From: Terriglobia bacterium
GTDB lineage: Bacteria; Acidobacteriota; Terriglobia; Bryobacterales; Bryobacteraceae
NCBI GenBank assembly: GCA_021324615.1
Contig: JAJPIT010000003.1
Coordinates: 26,417 to 90,416, forward strand
DNA length: 64,000 nucleotides
Reading direction: 5' to 3'
The notes under the pieces are model-generated. The model was not told where the DNA came from, searched no databases, and saw only the letters and a list, made by a program, of their open reading frames with translations. How positions within the stretch are numbered: the first letter of the stretch is position 1; each line of letters starts with the position of its first letter. Of the stretch, positions 34,542 to 42,009 are shown piece by piece. Both the position numbers and the translations under genes were made by a program.

Positions 34542-34988
34542 ATGATGAAACGCGTGCAACTGATCACCGACGGCGCCTGTCTGGGAAATCCCGGCCGCGG
34601 CGGCTGGGCGGCGATCCTGCGCTACGGCGACCACAAACGCGAATTGGCCGGCTCGTCGCCGCAGACCACCAACAACCGCATGGAACTCACCGCCGCCATC
34701 GAAGGGTTGAAGGCCCTCAAGGAGCCCTGCGAGGTGGAGATCGTCACCGATTCGGAGTATTTGAAAAACGGAATCACGCGGTGGATTCACGGCTGGAAAC
34801 GCAACGGCTGGAAGAGCAGCGCGAAAAAACCGGTGCTCAACCAGGATCTGTGGACTGAGCTCGATCGGCTCGTGGCCCGCCACAAGGTCCATTGGACCTG
34901 GACGAAAGGACACGCCTCCCACGCGGACAACAACCGGGCCGATGAGCTGGCGGCGGAGGCGGCGCGGCGGCAGAGCCGGAGCGGATAG
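34542..34988 (+). CDS. rnhA: Ribonuclease HI
   Basis: 148-aa enzyme degrading RNA in RNA:DNA hybrids. All four catalytic acids are in place: Asp10 ([11 protein letters not shown]), Glu48 ([10 protein letters not shown]), Asp70 ([13 protein letters not shown]) and Asp134 (NNRADELA), with the basic handle segment [18 protein letters not shown] and [10 protein letters not shown]. It begins with tandem ATG codons (34542, 34545). It diverges from the TPR gene start 16 nt away, so both promoters must share or overlap the flanking sequence. Confidence 0.96.
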   Translation: MMKRVQLITDGACLGNPGRGGWAAILRYGDHKRELAGSSPQTTNNRMELTAAIEGLKALKEPCEVEIVTDSEYLKNGITRWIHGWKRNGWKSSAKKPVLNQDLWTELDRLVARHKVHWTWTKGHASHADNNRADELAAEAARRQSRSG

Positions 34989-35025
34989 GCGGATCTGCGG
35001 CGGCTCGTCTTCTTTCCGCGGCACG

Positions 35026-35514
35026 TCACTTCTCCCCGATTTCGGCGATCGCGCCGTCCATGTCTTCGATCTGAAGCTTGAGCGATTTCCGCGCATCGAT
35101 GGCCGCTTCGCCGAGCTCGAAGCGCGCGCCCGCCATGCGGTCCACGCTCTGATGGGGCTCGATCCGGTCGCGGATGCTCAGCACGTCGTTGTACTTGCCG
35201 CCGAGAAGCTTTTCGTACTTGAAAACGTTGTCGATGTCGGCCTTGGAGATCGTCGCGCCCTCCACCGGCTCGCCCGTGGCGGGCGTCAGAACCAGGGTTA
35301 CGTTCTTCACCAGGAACAAAACATCGGACGGGTTTTTCGCCCGGAAATCGACCACCACGATCGACGCGTTCGGATTCAGGCTCAGGACGCGGACCTTCAA
35401 AATTTTTCCGTCGAGCTGAAGATGCGCGCCCTGGGTTCCCCATAGCGTGACCGCGACCACCACTGCGACCACCGCCAGGCCGACTCCCAGCAAAGACCAG
35501 AACGTCCGGCTCAT
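35026..35514 (-). CDS. Uncharacterised membrane-anchored protein
   Basis: 162-aa protein with one N-terminal transmembrane helix (about 5-27, FWSLLGVGLAVVAVVVAVTLWG) and an extracytoplasmic beta-rich domain (LKVRVLSLNPNASIVVVDFRAKNPSDVLFLV...). The pattern of paired beta strands with a conserved NPSDVLF recalls LEA14/WHy-like domains, but I cannot assign it with confidence. Its ATG overlaps the upstream transporter TGA (ATGA), so it is probably a partner of the PerM-like protein. Confidence 0.65.
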   Translation of the reverse strand: MSRTFWSLLGVGLAVVAVVVAVTLWGTQGAHLQLDGKILKVRVLSLNPNASIVVVDFRAKNPSDVLFLVKNVTLVLTPATGEPVEGATISKADIDNVFKYEKLLGGKYNDVLSIRDRIEPHQSVDRMAGARFELGEAAIDARKSLKLQIEDMDGAIAEIGEK

Positions 35515-36668
35515 GAGTCGCCCAATAATCTGCCGTAGGCGCGCAGCTCGCCCACGTTATCGCAGATCGCCTTAATCGCGGCGGTCATGGGGATGGCCAG
35601 CAGCAGTCCGATGCCGCCCCACATCAGGCCCCAGAACATCAGCGCCAGGGTCACCGCCAGAGGATTCAGATGCACCCGCGCGCCGACGAACTTGGGATAC
35701 AGCAGATTCAGCGCAAACAGGTGCAGCAGCGAGACGCTGGTGGCGATAAACAGATACAGGCTGGGCTTGGCATGCATCGGCAGCGCGGCGAACATCGGCG
35801 GCAGCATCGCCAGCGGCAGCCCGACGTAGGGCACCAGGCTGAGGAAACCGCTGAGCGGCGCCACCAGCAGCCAATAGGGCAGCTTGACGGAGGCGAACAG
35901 GATCGCGCTGGCAAGACTCAGCAGCAATCCCAGCAAAAAATTGCCGATCACGTAGGCTCGCACCATTTCGCCGACGCCGGCCCAGGCCGATTCGGCCGAA
36001 TCGCGTTGCTCGCCTTCGAACATCAGCAGGAACCGCGCGCGCAGGTGATCGCGCCAACTGAGCAGAAAATAGACCAGGAACGGCACAAAAGACGCCATCA
36101 AAACCGTGTTATAGAACGAACTCAGATAATTGGAAACGGCGCTGAAAACGGTCGCCGGCTCCTGGCGCACGCGAACTTCCTGGATCGGCGGAGGCTGCTG
36201 CGGCGGTGCTGGCTGCGAGGCCGGACGTTTTTTCCCGCGCGCCGGCTGCGGCGGCTCGGCCGGCGGCGGCGCCTGCTCCTGGAAACGCTTGGGAACCAGC
36301 GCGCGGTAGATTCCGGACTCAAAATGCTCGAAACGATCCGCCGCGTTATCCACCAACTCATTGATGCGGTCGCTGTAGGCCGGCAGATCGGAGAGGATCG
36401 AAAGCGACTCGGTGTACAAGCCTAATCCGGCAAAATAGAGAAAAACCAGACCGATCGCGCATACCGCGAAGCTGGCCACCCCGCGCGGCAGCCGCATCCG
36501 CATGAACAGAACCACCAGCGGATCCAGCAGAAACGCGATCATTGCGGCGATGATCACGGTTACAAAGAAAATCCGGCCGAAATAAAGCAGGGCGATGGCG
36601 GCGCACAGCGCCAGTACGCCCGCGCCCGAGCGCACTGTCTCCCGCGAGGATGAAACCGGCACCGCCAT
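35511..36668 (-). CDS. AI-2E family transporter (PerM-like)
   Basis: 385-aa polytopic membrane protein of the AI-2 exporter/PerM family. Eight helices are predicted; the conserved C-terminal part has GNFLLGLLLSLASAIL, PLSGFLSLVPYVGLPLAM and FWGLMWGGIGLLLAIPM. A Pro/Lys-rich insertion (about 133-165) lies in the soluble loop between helices 3 and 4. The family includes Na+/H+ antiporters and AI-2 exporters; the substrate here is unknown. Head-to-head with ruvX, 26 nt apart, across an AT-rich region with TATAAT at 36679-36684. Confidence 0.85.
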   Translation of the reverse strand: MAVPVSSSRETVRSGAGVLALCAAIALLYFGRIFFVTVIIAAMIAFLLDPLVVLFMRMRLPRGVASFAVCAIGLVFLYFAGLGLYTESLSILSDLPAYSDRINELVDNAADRFEHFESGIYRALVPKRFQEQAPPPAEPPQPARGKKRPASQPAPPQQPPPIQEVRVRQEPATVFSAVSNYLSSFYNTVLMASFVPFLVYFLLSWRDHLRARFLLMFEGEQRDSAESAWAGVGEMVRAYVIGNFLLGLLLSLASAILFASVKLPYWLLVAPLSGFLSLVPYVGLPLAMLPPMFAALPMHAKPSLYLFIATSVSLLHLFALNLLYPKFVGARVHLNPLAVTLALMFWGLMWGGIGLLLAIPMTAAIKAICDNVGELRAYGRLLGDS

Positions 36669-36694
36669 TGATTATCACTATAATTGTACGGATC

Positions 36695-37132
36695 GTGGAT
36701 TACCACCGAAAAGCAGTTGAAAGACGGATTCTTGCGCTCGATTTAGGGAAAAAACGCATCGGACTGGCGCTGAGCGACCCGCTGGGCATCACCGCGCAGG
36801 GCCTTCCCACGCTGGAGCGGACCAATCTCCGCGCGGATCTCGACGCGCTGGACCGGCTGGCAAAGGAGCATGAGGTAACGTTGCTGCTGATGGGGAATCC
36901 CCTGCATATGAGCGGGCAGGAGGGGCGGCAGGCAGCCTACGCGCGGGACTTCGCCGCGCGTCTGGAGAAAAAGACCGGGATCGAAGTCCAATTCTGGGAC
37001 GAGCGTCTCACCACCGTGGAGGCGCAGCGGGTGCTGCGCGAAAGCGGGATCAGCATCGAAAAGCGGGCCCGCGCAGTGGACCGGCTGGCCGCGGTGATTC
37101 TGCTTGAGAGCTATCTGGAGCGCCAGCCATGA
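36695..37132 (+). CDS. ruvX: Holliday-junction resolvase-like RuvX/YqgF
   Basis: 145-aa RNase H-fold nuclease. The GTG start at 36695 gives MDYHRKAVERRILALDLG; motif LALDLGKKRIGLALSDP contains the first catalytic Asp, WDERLTTVEAQRVL and RARAVDRLAAVILLESYL the remaining acidic residues. YqgF proteins process pre-16S rRNA 5' ends and related substrates. It is followed by mltG after 22 nt, the ruvX-mltG order seen in many bacteria. Confidence 0.93.
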   Translation: MDYHRKAVERRILALDLGKKRIGLALSDPLGITAQGLPTLERTNLRADLDALDRLAKEHEVTLLLMGNPLHMSGQEGRQAAYARDFAARLEKKTGIEVQFWDERLTTVEAQRVLRESGISIEKRARAVDRLAAVILLESYLERQP

Positions 37133-37154
37133 GCGGGTGCGCGGAGCGCCGGCG

Positions 37155-38132
37155 ATGAAGCGGATCGCCGCAATCTCGGCGATGGCGCTCATCGCGGCGG
37201 CGCTGTTTTGCTTGTTCCAGCCCTACGCCGGATTCGGCCGGGAGACGTTCGTTGAAGTGGAGCGTGGCGCCGGCGCGATCGAAATCGGCCGGGTCCTGGC
37301 GCGGGCGGGGGTGATCCGCTGGGCGTGGCTCTTCTGGGCCGAGCGGGCGCTGCATCCTTCGGCGAAAATTCAGGCCGGCGAATATCGCTTTACGCGGCCG
37401 GCGGCGGCGCCCGAGATTTTCCGTCGCCTGGAGCGCGGCGACGTTTATTATTTCGAGTTCACCGTGCCGGAGGGCAGCAATATGTTCGACATCGCCAGCG
37501 CGCTGCAAGCGGCCGGTGCAATGCAGGCCGCCGATTTCCTGGCCGCCGCCTCGGATCCCAAACTGATCCAGGATGTCGCGCCGGCCGCCAGGACGCTCGA
37601 AGGATTTTTATTTCCCTCCACCTACCGGCTGTCGCACTCCACCACGCCGCTGGAGTTCTGCCGGATCATGACCGATCAGTTTCGCAGGCAGTGGAAGAAA
37701 ATCGCGGCGGGATCGGCCGCGGACCCGCTGCGCACGGTGACGCTTGCCTCGCTGGTGGAAAAAGAAACGGGCGTGGCGGGGGAGCGGCCGCTGATCGCCG
37801 GGGTCTTCGAAAACCGCCTGAAGGCGGGGATGCTTTTGCAATGCGATCCCACCGCGATTTACGCGGCGCTGCTTGAGAACCGCTATCGCAACGCGATTCA
37901 CCGCTCGGACCTGGACAGCCGCAACGCCTACAACACCTACCGGCATCCGGGATTGCCCCCCGGGCCGATCGCCAATCCGGGCGCGGGGTCGATTGAGGCC
38001 GCGCTGCATCCGGCCGAAACAAAATACCTGTATTTTGTCGCCAGGGCGGACGGGCCCGGCCACCGGTTTTCGACCACGCTCGCCGATCACCAACACGCGG
38101 TCCGCCAGTACCGGAAACGCAAAACCGATTGA
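37155..38132 (+). CDS. mltG: Endolytic murein transglycosylase
   Basis: 325-aa inner-membrane protein (YceG). One N-terminal transmembrane helix (about 5-22), a LysM-like subdomain (SKIQAGEYRF, FTVPEGSNMFDIASAL) and the catalytic domain with TLASLVEKETGVAGERPLIAGVF, where the Glu of VEKET is the proposed catalytic acid, then the conserved LDSRNAYNTYRHPGLPPGPI. It cuts nascent glycan strands and limits their length. The start ATG 37155 follows the ruvX stop by 22 nt. Confidence 0.95.
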   Translation: MKRIAAISAMALIAAALFCLFQPYAGFGRETFVEVERGAGAIEIGRVLARAGVIRWAWLFWAERALHPSAKIQAGEYRFTRPAAAPEIFRRLERGDVYYFEFTVPEGSNMFDIASALQAAGAMQAADFLAAASDPKLIQDVAPAARTLEGFLFPSTYRLSHSTTPLEFCRIMTDQFRRQWKKIAAGSAADPLRTVTLASLVEKETGVAGERPLIAGVFENRLKAGMLLQCDPTAIYAALLENRYRNAIHRSDLDSRNAYNTYRHPGLPPGPIANPGAGSIEAALHPAETKYLYFVARADGPGHRFSTTLADHQHAVRQYRKRKTD

Positions 38133-38145
38133 CCGCCGGCGGCCC

Positions 38146-39510
38146 TCAGTGCCGGTGGATTCTCACCCCGGTGTCGGTGTTTTCCGGGAAGGATAACCGC
38201 AGAGTCCCGCCGGCATCCGTCTCGGCGTCCCACATCTCCTGGTCGTCCGCTTCCACGTCGTAGGAGGCGCGCGGCGTCAGATGGAGCACGAAAACGGCTT
38301 CCGCGTTGGCCCGGAATTTCAGCGCCTCGGGACGATCCGCGCTGAGCACCAGCGCGCCGGCGGCGTGCAGTGGCGGGATCTTCGCGCCGGGCCGCAGCGA
38401 TTCGATCTGGCCGCCGCGGAAAAGCTGCAAGTGGCCGTCGAAATATCCCAGCCAGGTGGCGTCTTCCTCCCAACTGGTCCGCGCGAAAACGTGGCCGGTG
38501 AGCGGGTTGTGGAAGATCAGGGGCAACTGAAAATAGCTCAGGCCGGGCTGATAGGGATTGGCCCACAGCAGTTCGTAGGCGATGCCCATGGCGCCGCGCA
38601 TGAGGAAGCGGTCCTGCATGAGCCAGCCTTGCAGATACTGGCTGTCAAGCGCGTTGCCGTCGTAGGCGACCATCGCCAGCTCGGCCGCGCGCGAGAGAAT
38701 CGCGTCGTGGACGTCCGGGCTGCCCTCGCGGGCGTAAACCGGCACGCGGTACTCGTTGGCCGGGGTCTGCAAGGATGCCGGATAATGGCCGGCGAGGTGG
38801 TCCATGGGCAAATCCTTAAAATACTCCGGCGCCGATTCGCGCAGGTCGATCTTCAGGTTGTCGCGCAGCGCGTGCATCATTTCATAGAGGAAATAGATCT
38901 GCTCGCGGGGGACGGCGGGTTCGCCGTTTTCCAGCCGCGGCGCGATCTGCGACCGCCACCAGTCAAGAACCAGAGGCTTCAGCAGCGCCTGGCCCTGATC
39001 GGGCAGGCTGTCGGCCAGGGCGATGGCGGCCAACACGCGCGCGCTCTGGCCGCGGACGTCGCCGGCCGGGGCGGCGAGCCCCTTCCGGATCTTTGCCGCC
39101 AGCCGTTCGGCTTGCGCCGGGCTCAGCGCCGGGCCGCACCAATCCAACACCAGGGCGAGCTGGCGCAGATCCATCGTGTCGCCCAGCGCCCAATCGATCG
39201 CTTTTTTCGCCGCGCTGGGATCGCGCGCGATCTGATAGTACAGAGCGAAGGCGAAGCCGGGTTCGGGCATCGGCGCGCCGCCGCTGATCAGCGCATCGAA
39301 TTGCTCCCAGCGCATGGACTGGCGCGCGCGCTCGCGCTGGAGCAGGCGTAGCCGCGCGCGGGTCAGAAGAAGGCGGGGCGAATCGGTGTAGACGTGGAAA
39401 TCTTCGTCCGCGGCGGTCTGCGCAAAAGCGGCGCCCGCCGTTGAAAGCAGCGGCCAAGCCGCCAGCAGCACCACCGGGAACCGCTCCACCACCTGCCGAT
39501 ATTGTGTCAC
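38146..39510 (-). CDS. Exported heparinase II/III-like protein
   Basis: 454-aa secreted protein. The start is the GTG at 39510, which gives VTQYRQVVERFPVVLLAAW..., a signal peptide ending at AGAAFAQ. PRLLLTRARLRLLQRERAR and SMRWEQFDALI are, from memory, the pattern of acidobacterial heparinase II/III-like alginate-lyase proteins with an alpha/alpha toroid and a C-terminal beta domain (LGYFDGHLQLFRGGQ). Catalytic residues could not be confirmed by eye, so the lyase function is tentative. The start codon overlaps a short TGTGTC-N5-GACACA inverted repeat. Confidence 0.55.
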   Translation of the reverse strand: MTQYRQVVERFPVVLLAAWPLLSTAGAAFAQTAADEDFHVYTDSPRLLLTRARLRLLQRERARQSMRWEQFDALISGGAPMPEPGFAFALYYQIARDPSAAKKAIDWALGDTMDLRQLALVLDWCGPALSPAQAERLAAKIRKGLAAPAGDVRGQSARVLAAIALADSLPDQGQALLKPLVLDWWRSQIAPRLENGEPAVPREQIYFLYEMMHALRDNLKIDLRESAPEYFKDLPMDHLAGHYPASLQTPANEYRVPVYAREGSPDVHDAILSRAAELAMVAYDGNALDSQYLQGWLMQDRFLMRGAMGIAYELLWANPYQPGLSYFQLPLIFHNPLTGHVFARTSWEEDATWLGYFDGHLQLFRGGQIESLRPGAKIPPLHAAGALVLSADRPEALKFRANAEAVFVLHLTPRASYDVEADDQEMWDAETDAGGTLRLSFPENTDTGVRIHRH

Positions 39511-39519
39511 AGCGACACA
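39503..39519. promoter_or_regulatory. Inverted repeat TGTGTC-N5-GACACA at the heparinase-like start
   Basis: Perfect 6-nt arms TGTGTC (39503-39508) and GACACA (39514-39519) with a 5-nt spacer, overlapping the proposed GTG start. It contains GCGACA (39512-39517), the half-site that is repeated at 51439-51473. If the GTG start is right, the site overlaps the start codon, suggesting repression or an upstream start that I have not found. Confidence 0.3.
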
Positions 39520-39649
39520 CCGGTTGGGGCCACATCCCCGCACCCGCCGCCCGCCGTCCGCCGGAAAATCTTGAAAACGAACGGCGGATCCGTGGCAAGC
39601 GCCGTGCACTACTGATCGCGAATTGATGGAGTAAACTTTTCGCAACCTG

Positions 39650-39799
39650 CCCTCTGTTTGCAACGGGCACGAATGGGAGAAGCGGGCGGCTAGTTTCTAG
39701 CGTGCTTGCGGGAGCCGGTGTTTTTTGAGGTTCGAGTAATGCTCTCTTCTTTCGTTTGGGCAAGTTGCAACAGAGGGGTTTTTTGAGGGCAACTTTTTT
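39650..39799 (+). ncRNA. Candidate structured RNA with alternative hairpins and U-tracts
   Basis: Arms CCCTCTGTTTGCAAC (39650-39664) and GTTGCAACAGAGGG (39764-39777) form a 14-bp stem with one bulged U, closing 99 nt, then six T (39779-39784). The 3' arm can instead pair with a downstream strand: AAGTTGC (39762-39768) / GCAACTT (39789-39795), 7 bp, followed by more T. The two folds share 39764-39768 and are mutually exclusive. Either a small RNA ending in tandem terminators or a cis-acting switch is possible. The orientation is set by the T-tracts. No known family recognised. Confidence 0.45.
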
Positions 39800-39961
39800 A
39801 CGGCGGTACGGTTTTTACAACGGAATACTTCTGTTTTCATACGGACTTCATGGATCGCGGGAATCTGCCGGAAGCAGCCTGGTTGAGGAACTAAATAGGA
39901 CGCGGGCCTTGACCAGCAGTTGTTGAAGTTAGAGGCCGGGATCCAAGCCCGTCTTGGGCGG

Positions 39962-40019
39962 ACCGCATCGGAAAAGGCAGCACCGTCACCTCGCAGCGCC
40001 AATTCCGATGCGGTTTTTT
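39962..40019 (+). terminator. Long-stem terminator-like hairpin
   Basis: Perfect 12-bp stem ACCGCATCGGAA (39962-39973) / TTCCGATGCGGT (40003-40014), 29-nt loop, then five T (40015-40019). It looks like a rho-independent terminator for a plus-strand transcript that would begin in the preceding non-coding region, there being no upstream plus-strand protein gene; an untranslated RNA ending here is the simplest reading. Confidence 0.6.
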
Positions 40020-40175
40020 CGTCTGCTCTAGCATATCGCTTTTTCAGGGGGAAATCCCACCTCCCCGGACAACTTAGTACTTCGCGGGAAGCCGTACCGG
40101 GACTTTTTCCCCTGGGAAAGATGTCCTGGACTATTGGTCCCGGCCGCGGGCGGGCGGCGAAAATAACCCGTCGCC

Positions 40176-40292
40176 ATGCGGGACTTCTTTCTGGTTCTCC
40201 GTTTCACGCGCCACTGGATTCACTACGGGTTTCTCGCGCACGTGGCGGTGTGCACGCTGATCGCGGCCTTGGAAGGGATCCTGGGCCGCTGA
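40176..40292 (+). CDS. Possible 38-aa small protein
   Basis: ATG 40176 to TGA 40290-40292, 38 codons starting MRDFFLVLRFTRHW with a possible C-terminal hydrophobic helix (AHVAVCTLIAALEGIL). Third-position GC is high, as in real genes here. There is no clear ribosome-binding site and no homologue that I recognise. It lies 34 nt before dacB on the same strand. Confidence 0.35.
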   Translation: MRDFFLVLRFTRHWIHYGFLAHVAVCTLIAALEGILGR

Positions 40293-40325
40293 GGCGGGGC
40301 GCGGAATCTGTGCGATCCTCGTAGC

Positions 40326-41777
40326 ATGCGTTTCGCGCTTCTGGCGCCGGCGCTGTGCCCGCTGCTGGCTGCGGTGGTCCCGCGCGCGATGGCCGCGGAT
40401 CTGGAGCAGCGCATCGAGATCGCGGCCGGCGCGGCTCCGGGGAAGGCGTCGGTGGGAATTCACGTGGTCGAGCTTGCCACCGGCAAGACGATTTACCGCC
40501 GCAATGAAGACCGGCTATTCCTGCCGGCCTCCAACATGAAGCTGTTCACCAGCGCGCTGGCCCTGCTGCGGCTTGGGCCGGACCGGAGATTCACGACGCA
40601 GGTCCTGCTCGATGAGGCGGGGAACCTGGTGCTGGTGGGCAGCGGCGATCCGTCGCTTTCCGGGCGGGTGTTTCCGTACCGGAAGAACGCGCCGATGGGA
40701 CCTGGTCTGGCTCCGATCGAGGATCTGGCGGATCAGATCGTGGCGAGCGGCGTGAGGCGAATCAGCGGCGACGTGGCCGGCGATGACCGGCTCTATCCCT
40801 GGGAGCCCTATGCGCCGAGCTGGACTCAGGACGACGCGCTGCGCGATTACGGCGCGCCGGTGAGCGCATTGAGCGTGAATGAAAACGCGCTGTCGGTGAC
40901 GCTGCGTCCGGGCGAAAGCGTGGGCGCGCCGGCCGGCATTTCGCTGGATCCGCCGCTTGAATACTATGCCATCGATTCGCGCGTGGCCACGGTGGCGCGC
41001 GGGGCGGAAGCGAAAATTCGCCTGGCGCGGCAGCCCGGATCGCGGCAACTGCTGCTGTGGGGGAGCATTCCGCTGGGCCACGCGCCGATTGTCGAAACGG
41101 TGGCGATCGACGACCCGGCGCTGTATGCGGCCTGTGCGCTCTATGACGCGCTGGTGCGGCGCGGCGTGGCCGTCGCCGGCGGAGCGGTGGCGTGGCATCG
41201 CAGCGCGTCGGAAGATTACCTTGCCCCGCGCGGCCGCATCGTCGCCTCGCGCAGCTCGCCGCCGGTGATCGAGCTGCTTGGCGTGATGGATAAAGTCAGC
41301 CAGAATCTCTTCGCCGAGCTGATGCTGCGCGAGGTGGGCCGCATCGCGCGGCGCAGCGGAACGCGGGAAGCGGGCCTCGAAGAGATGGAGGCGATGCTGG
41401 GGGAAATCGGCGCGGCCCCGGGTGATGGGCGCCTGGAAGATGGCAGCGGATTATCGCGCAACGCGCTGGTCACGCCGCGGCTGGTGACGCGCCTCTTGGC
41501 CTATCTCAACCAGGGCCCCTATCGCGGCCCGTGGCTTTCGCTGCTGCCGGTGGCGGGCGAGGAGGGAACGCTCGAGCATCGCCTGTGCTGCCTGGCGGAG
41601 CCCGGATCGATCCGCGCCAAGACGGGATCGCTGAGCCGCGCGCTGGCCCTATCGGGCTATGCCGAGAACCGCTCCCGCGGGCGTCTGGCGTTTTCCATTC
41701 TGGTGAACGATTTTTCCGCGCCCTCTTCCGAAGTGCGCGCCTGGATTGATAAAATAGCGGCAGCGCTGTTGGAGTAA
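40326..41777 (+). CDS. dacB: D-alanyl-D-alanine carboxypeptidase / endopeptidase (PBP4 family)
   Basis: 483-aa exported peptidase of class C low-molecular-weight PBPs. Active-site motifs are complete: SxxK at Ser69-Lys72 (LPASNMKLFTSAL), SxN in KVSQNLFAEL, and KTG in IRAKTGSLSR. The large inserted domains between SxxK and SxN are typical of PBP4. It trims D-Ala or cleaves D-Ala-mDAP crosslinks in the periplasm. It follows the non-coding, hairpin-rich region and is probably co-transcribed with the FmdB-like gene 6 nt downstream. Confidence 0.94.
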   Translation: MRFALLAPALCPLLAAVVPRAMAADLEQRIEIAAGAAPGKASVGIHVVELATGKTIYRRNEDRLFLPASNMKLFTSALALLRLGPDRRFTTQVLLDEAGNLVLVGSGDPSLSGRVFPYRKNAPMGPGLAPIEDLADQIVASGVRRISGDVAGDDRLYPWEPYAPSWTQDDALRDYGAPVSALSVNENALSVTLRPGESVGAPAGISLDPPLEYYAIDSRVATVARGAEAKIRLARQPGSRQLLLWGSIPLGHAPIVETVAIDDPALYAACALYDALVRRGVAVAGGAVAWHRSASEDYLAPRGRIVASRSSPPVIELLGVMDKVSQNLFAELMLREVGRIARRSGTREAGLEEMEAMLGEIGAAPGDGRLEDGSGLSRNALVTPRLVTRLLAYLNQGPYRGPWLSLLPVAGEEGTLEHRLCCLAEPGSIRAKTGSLSRALALSGYAENRSRGRLAFSILVNDFSAPSSEVRAWIDKIAAALLE

Positions 41778-41783
41778 GCAATT

Positions 41784-41999
41784 ATGCCCATCTTTGAATA
41801 TCTGTGCGAGGACTGCGGAACAAAATTCGAGAAGCTGGTTCGCAACGGGGACAAAGTGCTGTGCCCGTCGTGCGGCCAGGCGCATCTTGCCCCGCAATTT
41901 TCCACCTTTGCCGCGCACGCCAACGGCAAAACGGCGGAGGCGATGCCGTCCTGCCCGGGCGGCATGTGCCGGACCCCGGATCTGTGCGGCAGAAATTAA
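41784..41999 (+). CDS. FmdB-family zinc-ribbon protein
   Basis: 71-aa protein beginning MPIFEYLCEDCGTKFEKLV, the FmdB start, with zinc-ribbon pairs Cys8/Cys11 and Cys27/Cys30 (VLCPSCGQ) and a second Cys pair near the C-terminus (SCPGGMCRTPDLC). FmdB-like proteins are probably DNA- or protein-binding regulators, function otherwise unknown. Closely follows dacB. Confidence 0.88.
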   Translation: MPIFEYLCEDCGTKFEKLVRNGDKVLCPSCGQAHLAPQFSTFAAHANGKTAEAMPSCPGGMCRTPDLCGRN

Positions 42000-42009
42000 G
42001 CCGCCCGCC

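Larger units (their letters stand above)
39511..40325. other. 0.8-kb non-protein-coding region rich in hairpins
   Basis: About 815 bp between the heparinase-like gene and dacB, noticeably AT-richer than the flanks. No conserved protein is recognisable. It contains the nested inverted repeat at 39650-39799, the long terminator-like stem at 39962-40019, a poorly supported 38-codon frame at 40176-40292, and several smaller stems (CCAAG/CTTGG near 39943). No family of known RNA could be assigned by eye. Confidence 0.55.

Noticed and set aside
36650..36694. Upstream start of ruvX at 36650.
   Set aside because: It would overlap the divergent transporter start; GTG 36695 matches the family N-terminus and length.
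39720..39745. T-loop-like GGTTCGAG resembling a tRNA.
   Set aside because: No acceptor stem or anticodon arm can be paired around it; no CCA-type end.
39745..39780. Sigma-54 promoter from GGG...TTGCA near 39758.
   Set aside because: Distance between GG and GC is 7 nt, not the required 10.
39650..39799. Assignment to 6S RNA, tmRNA or RNase P.
   Set aside because: The conserved sequence elements of these RNAs are not visible; only the hairpin potential is supported.
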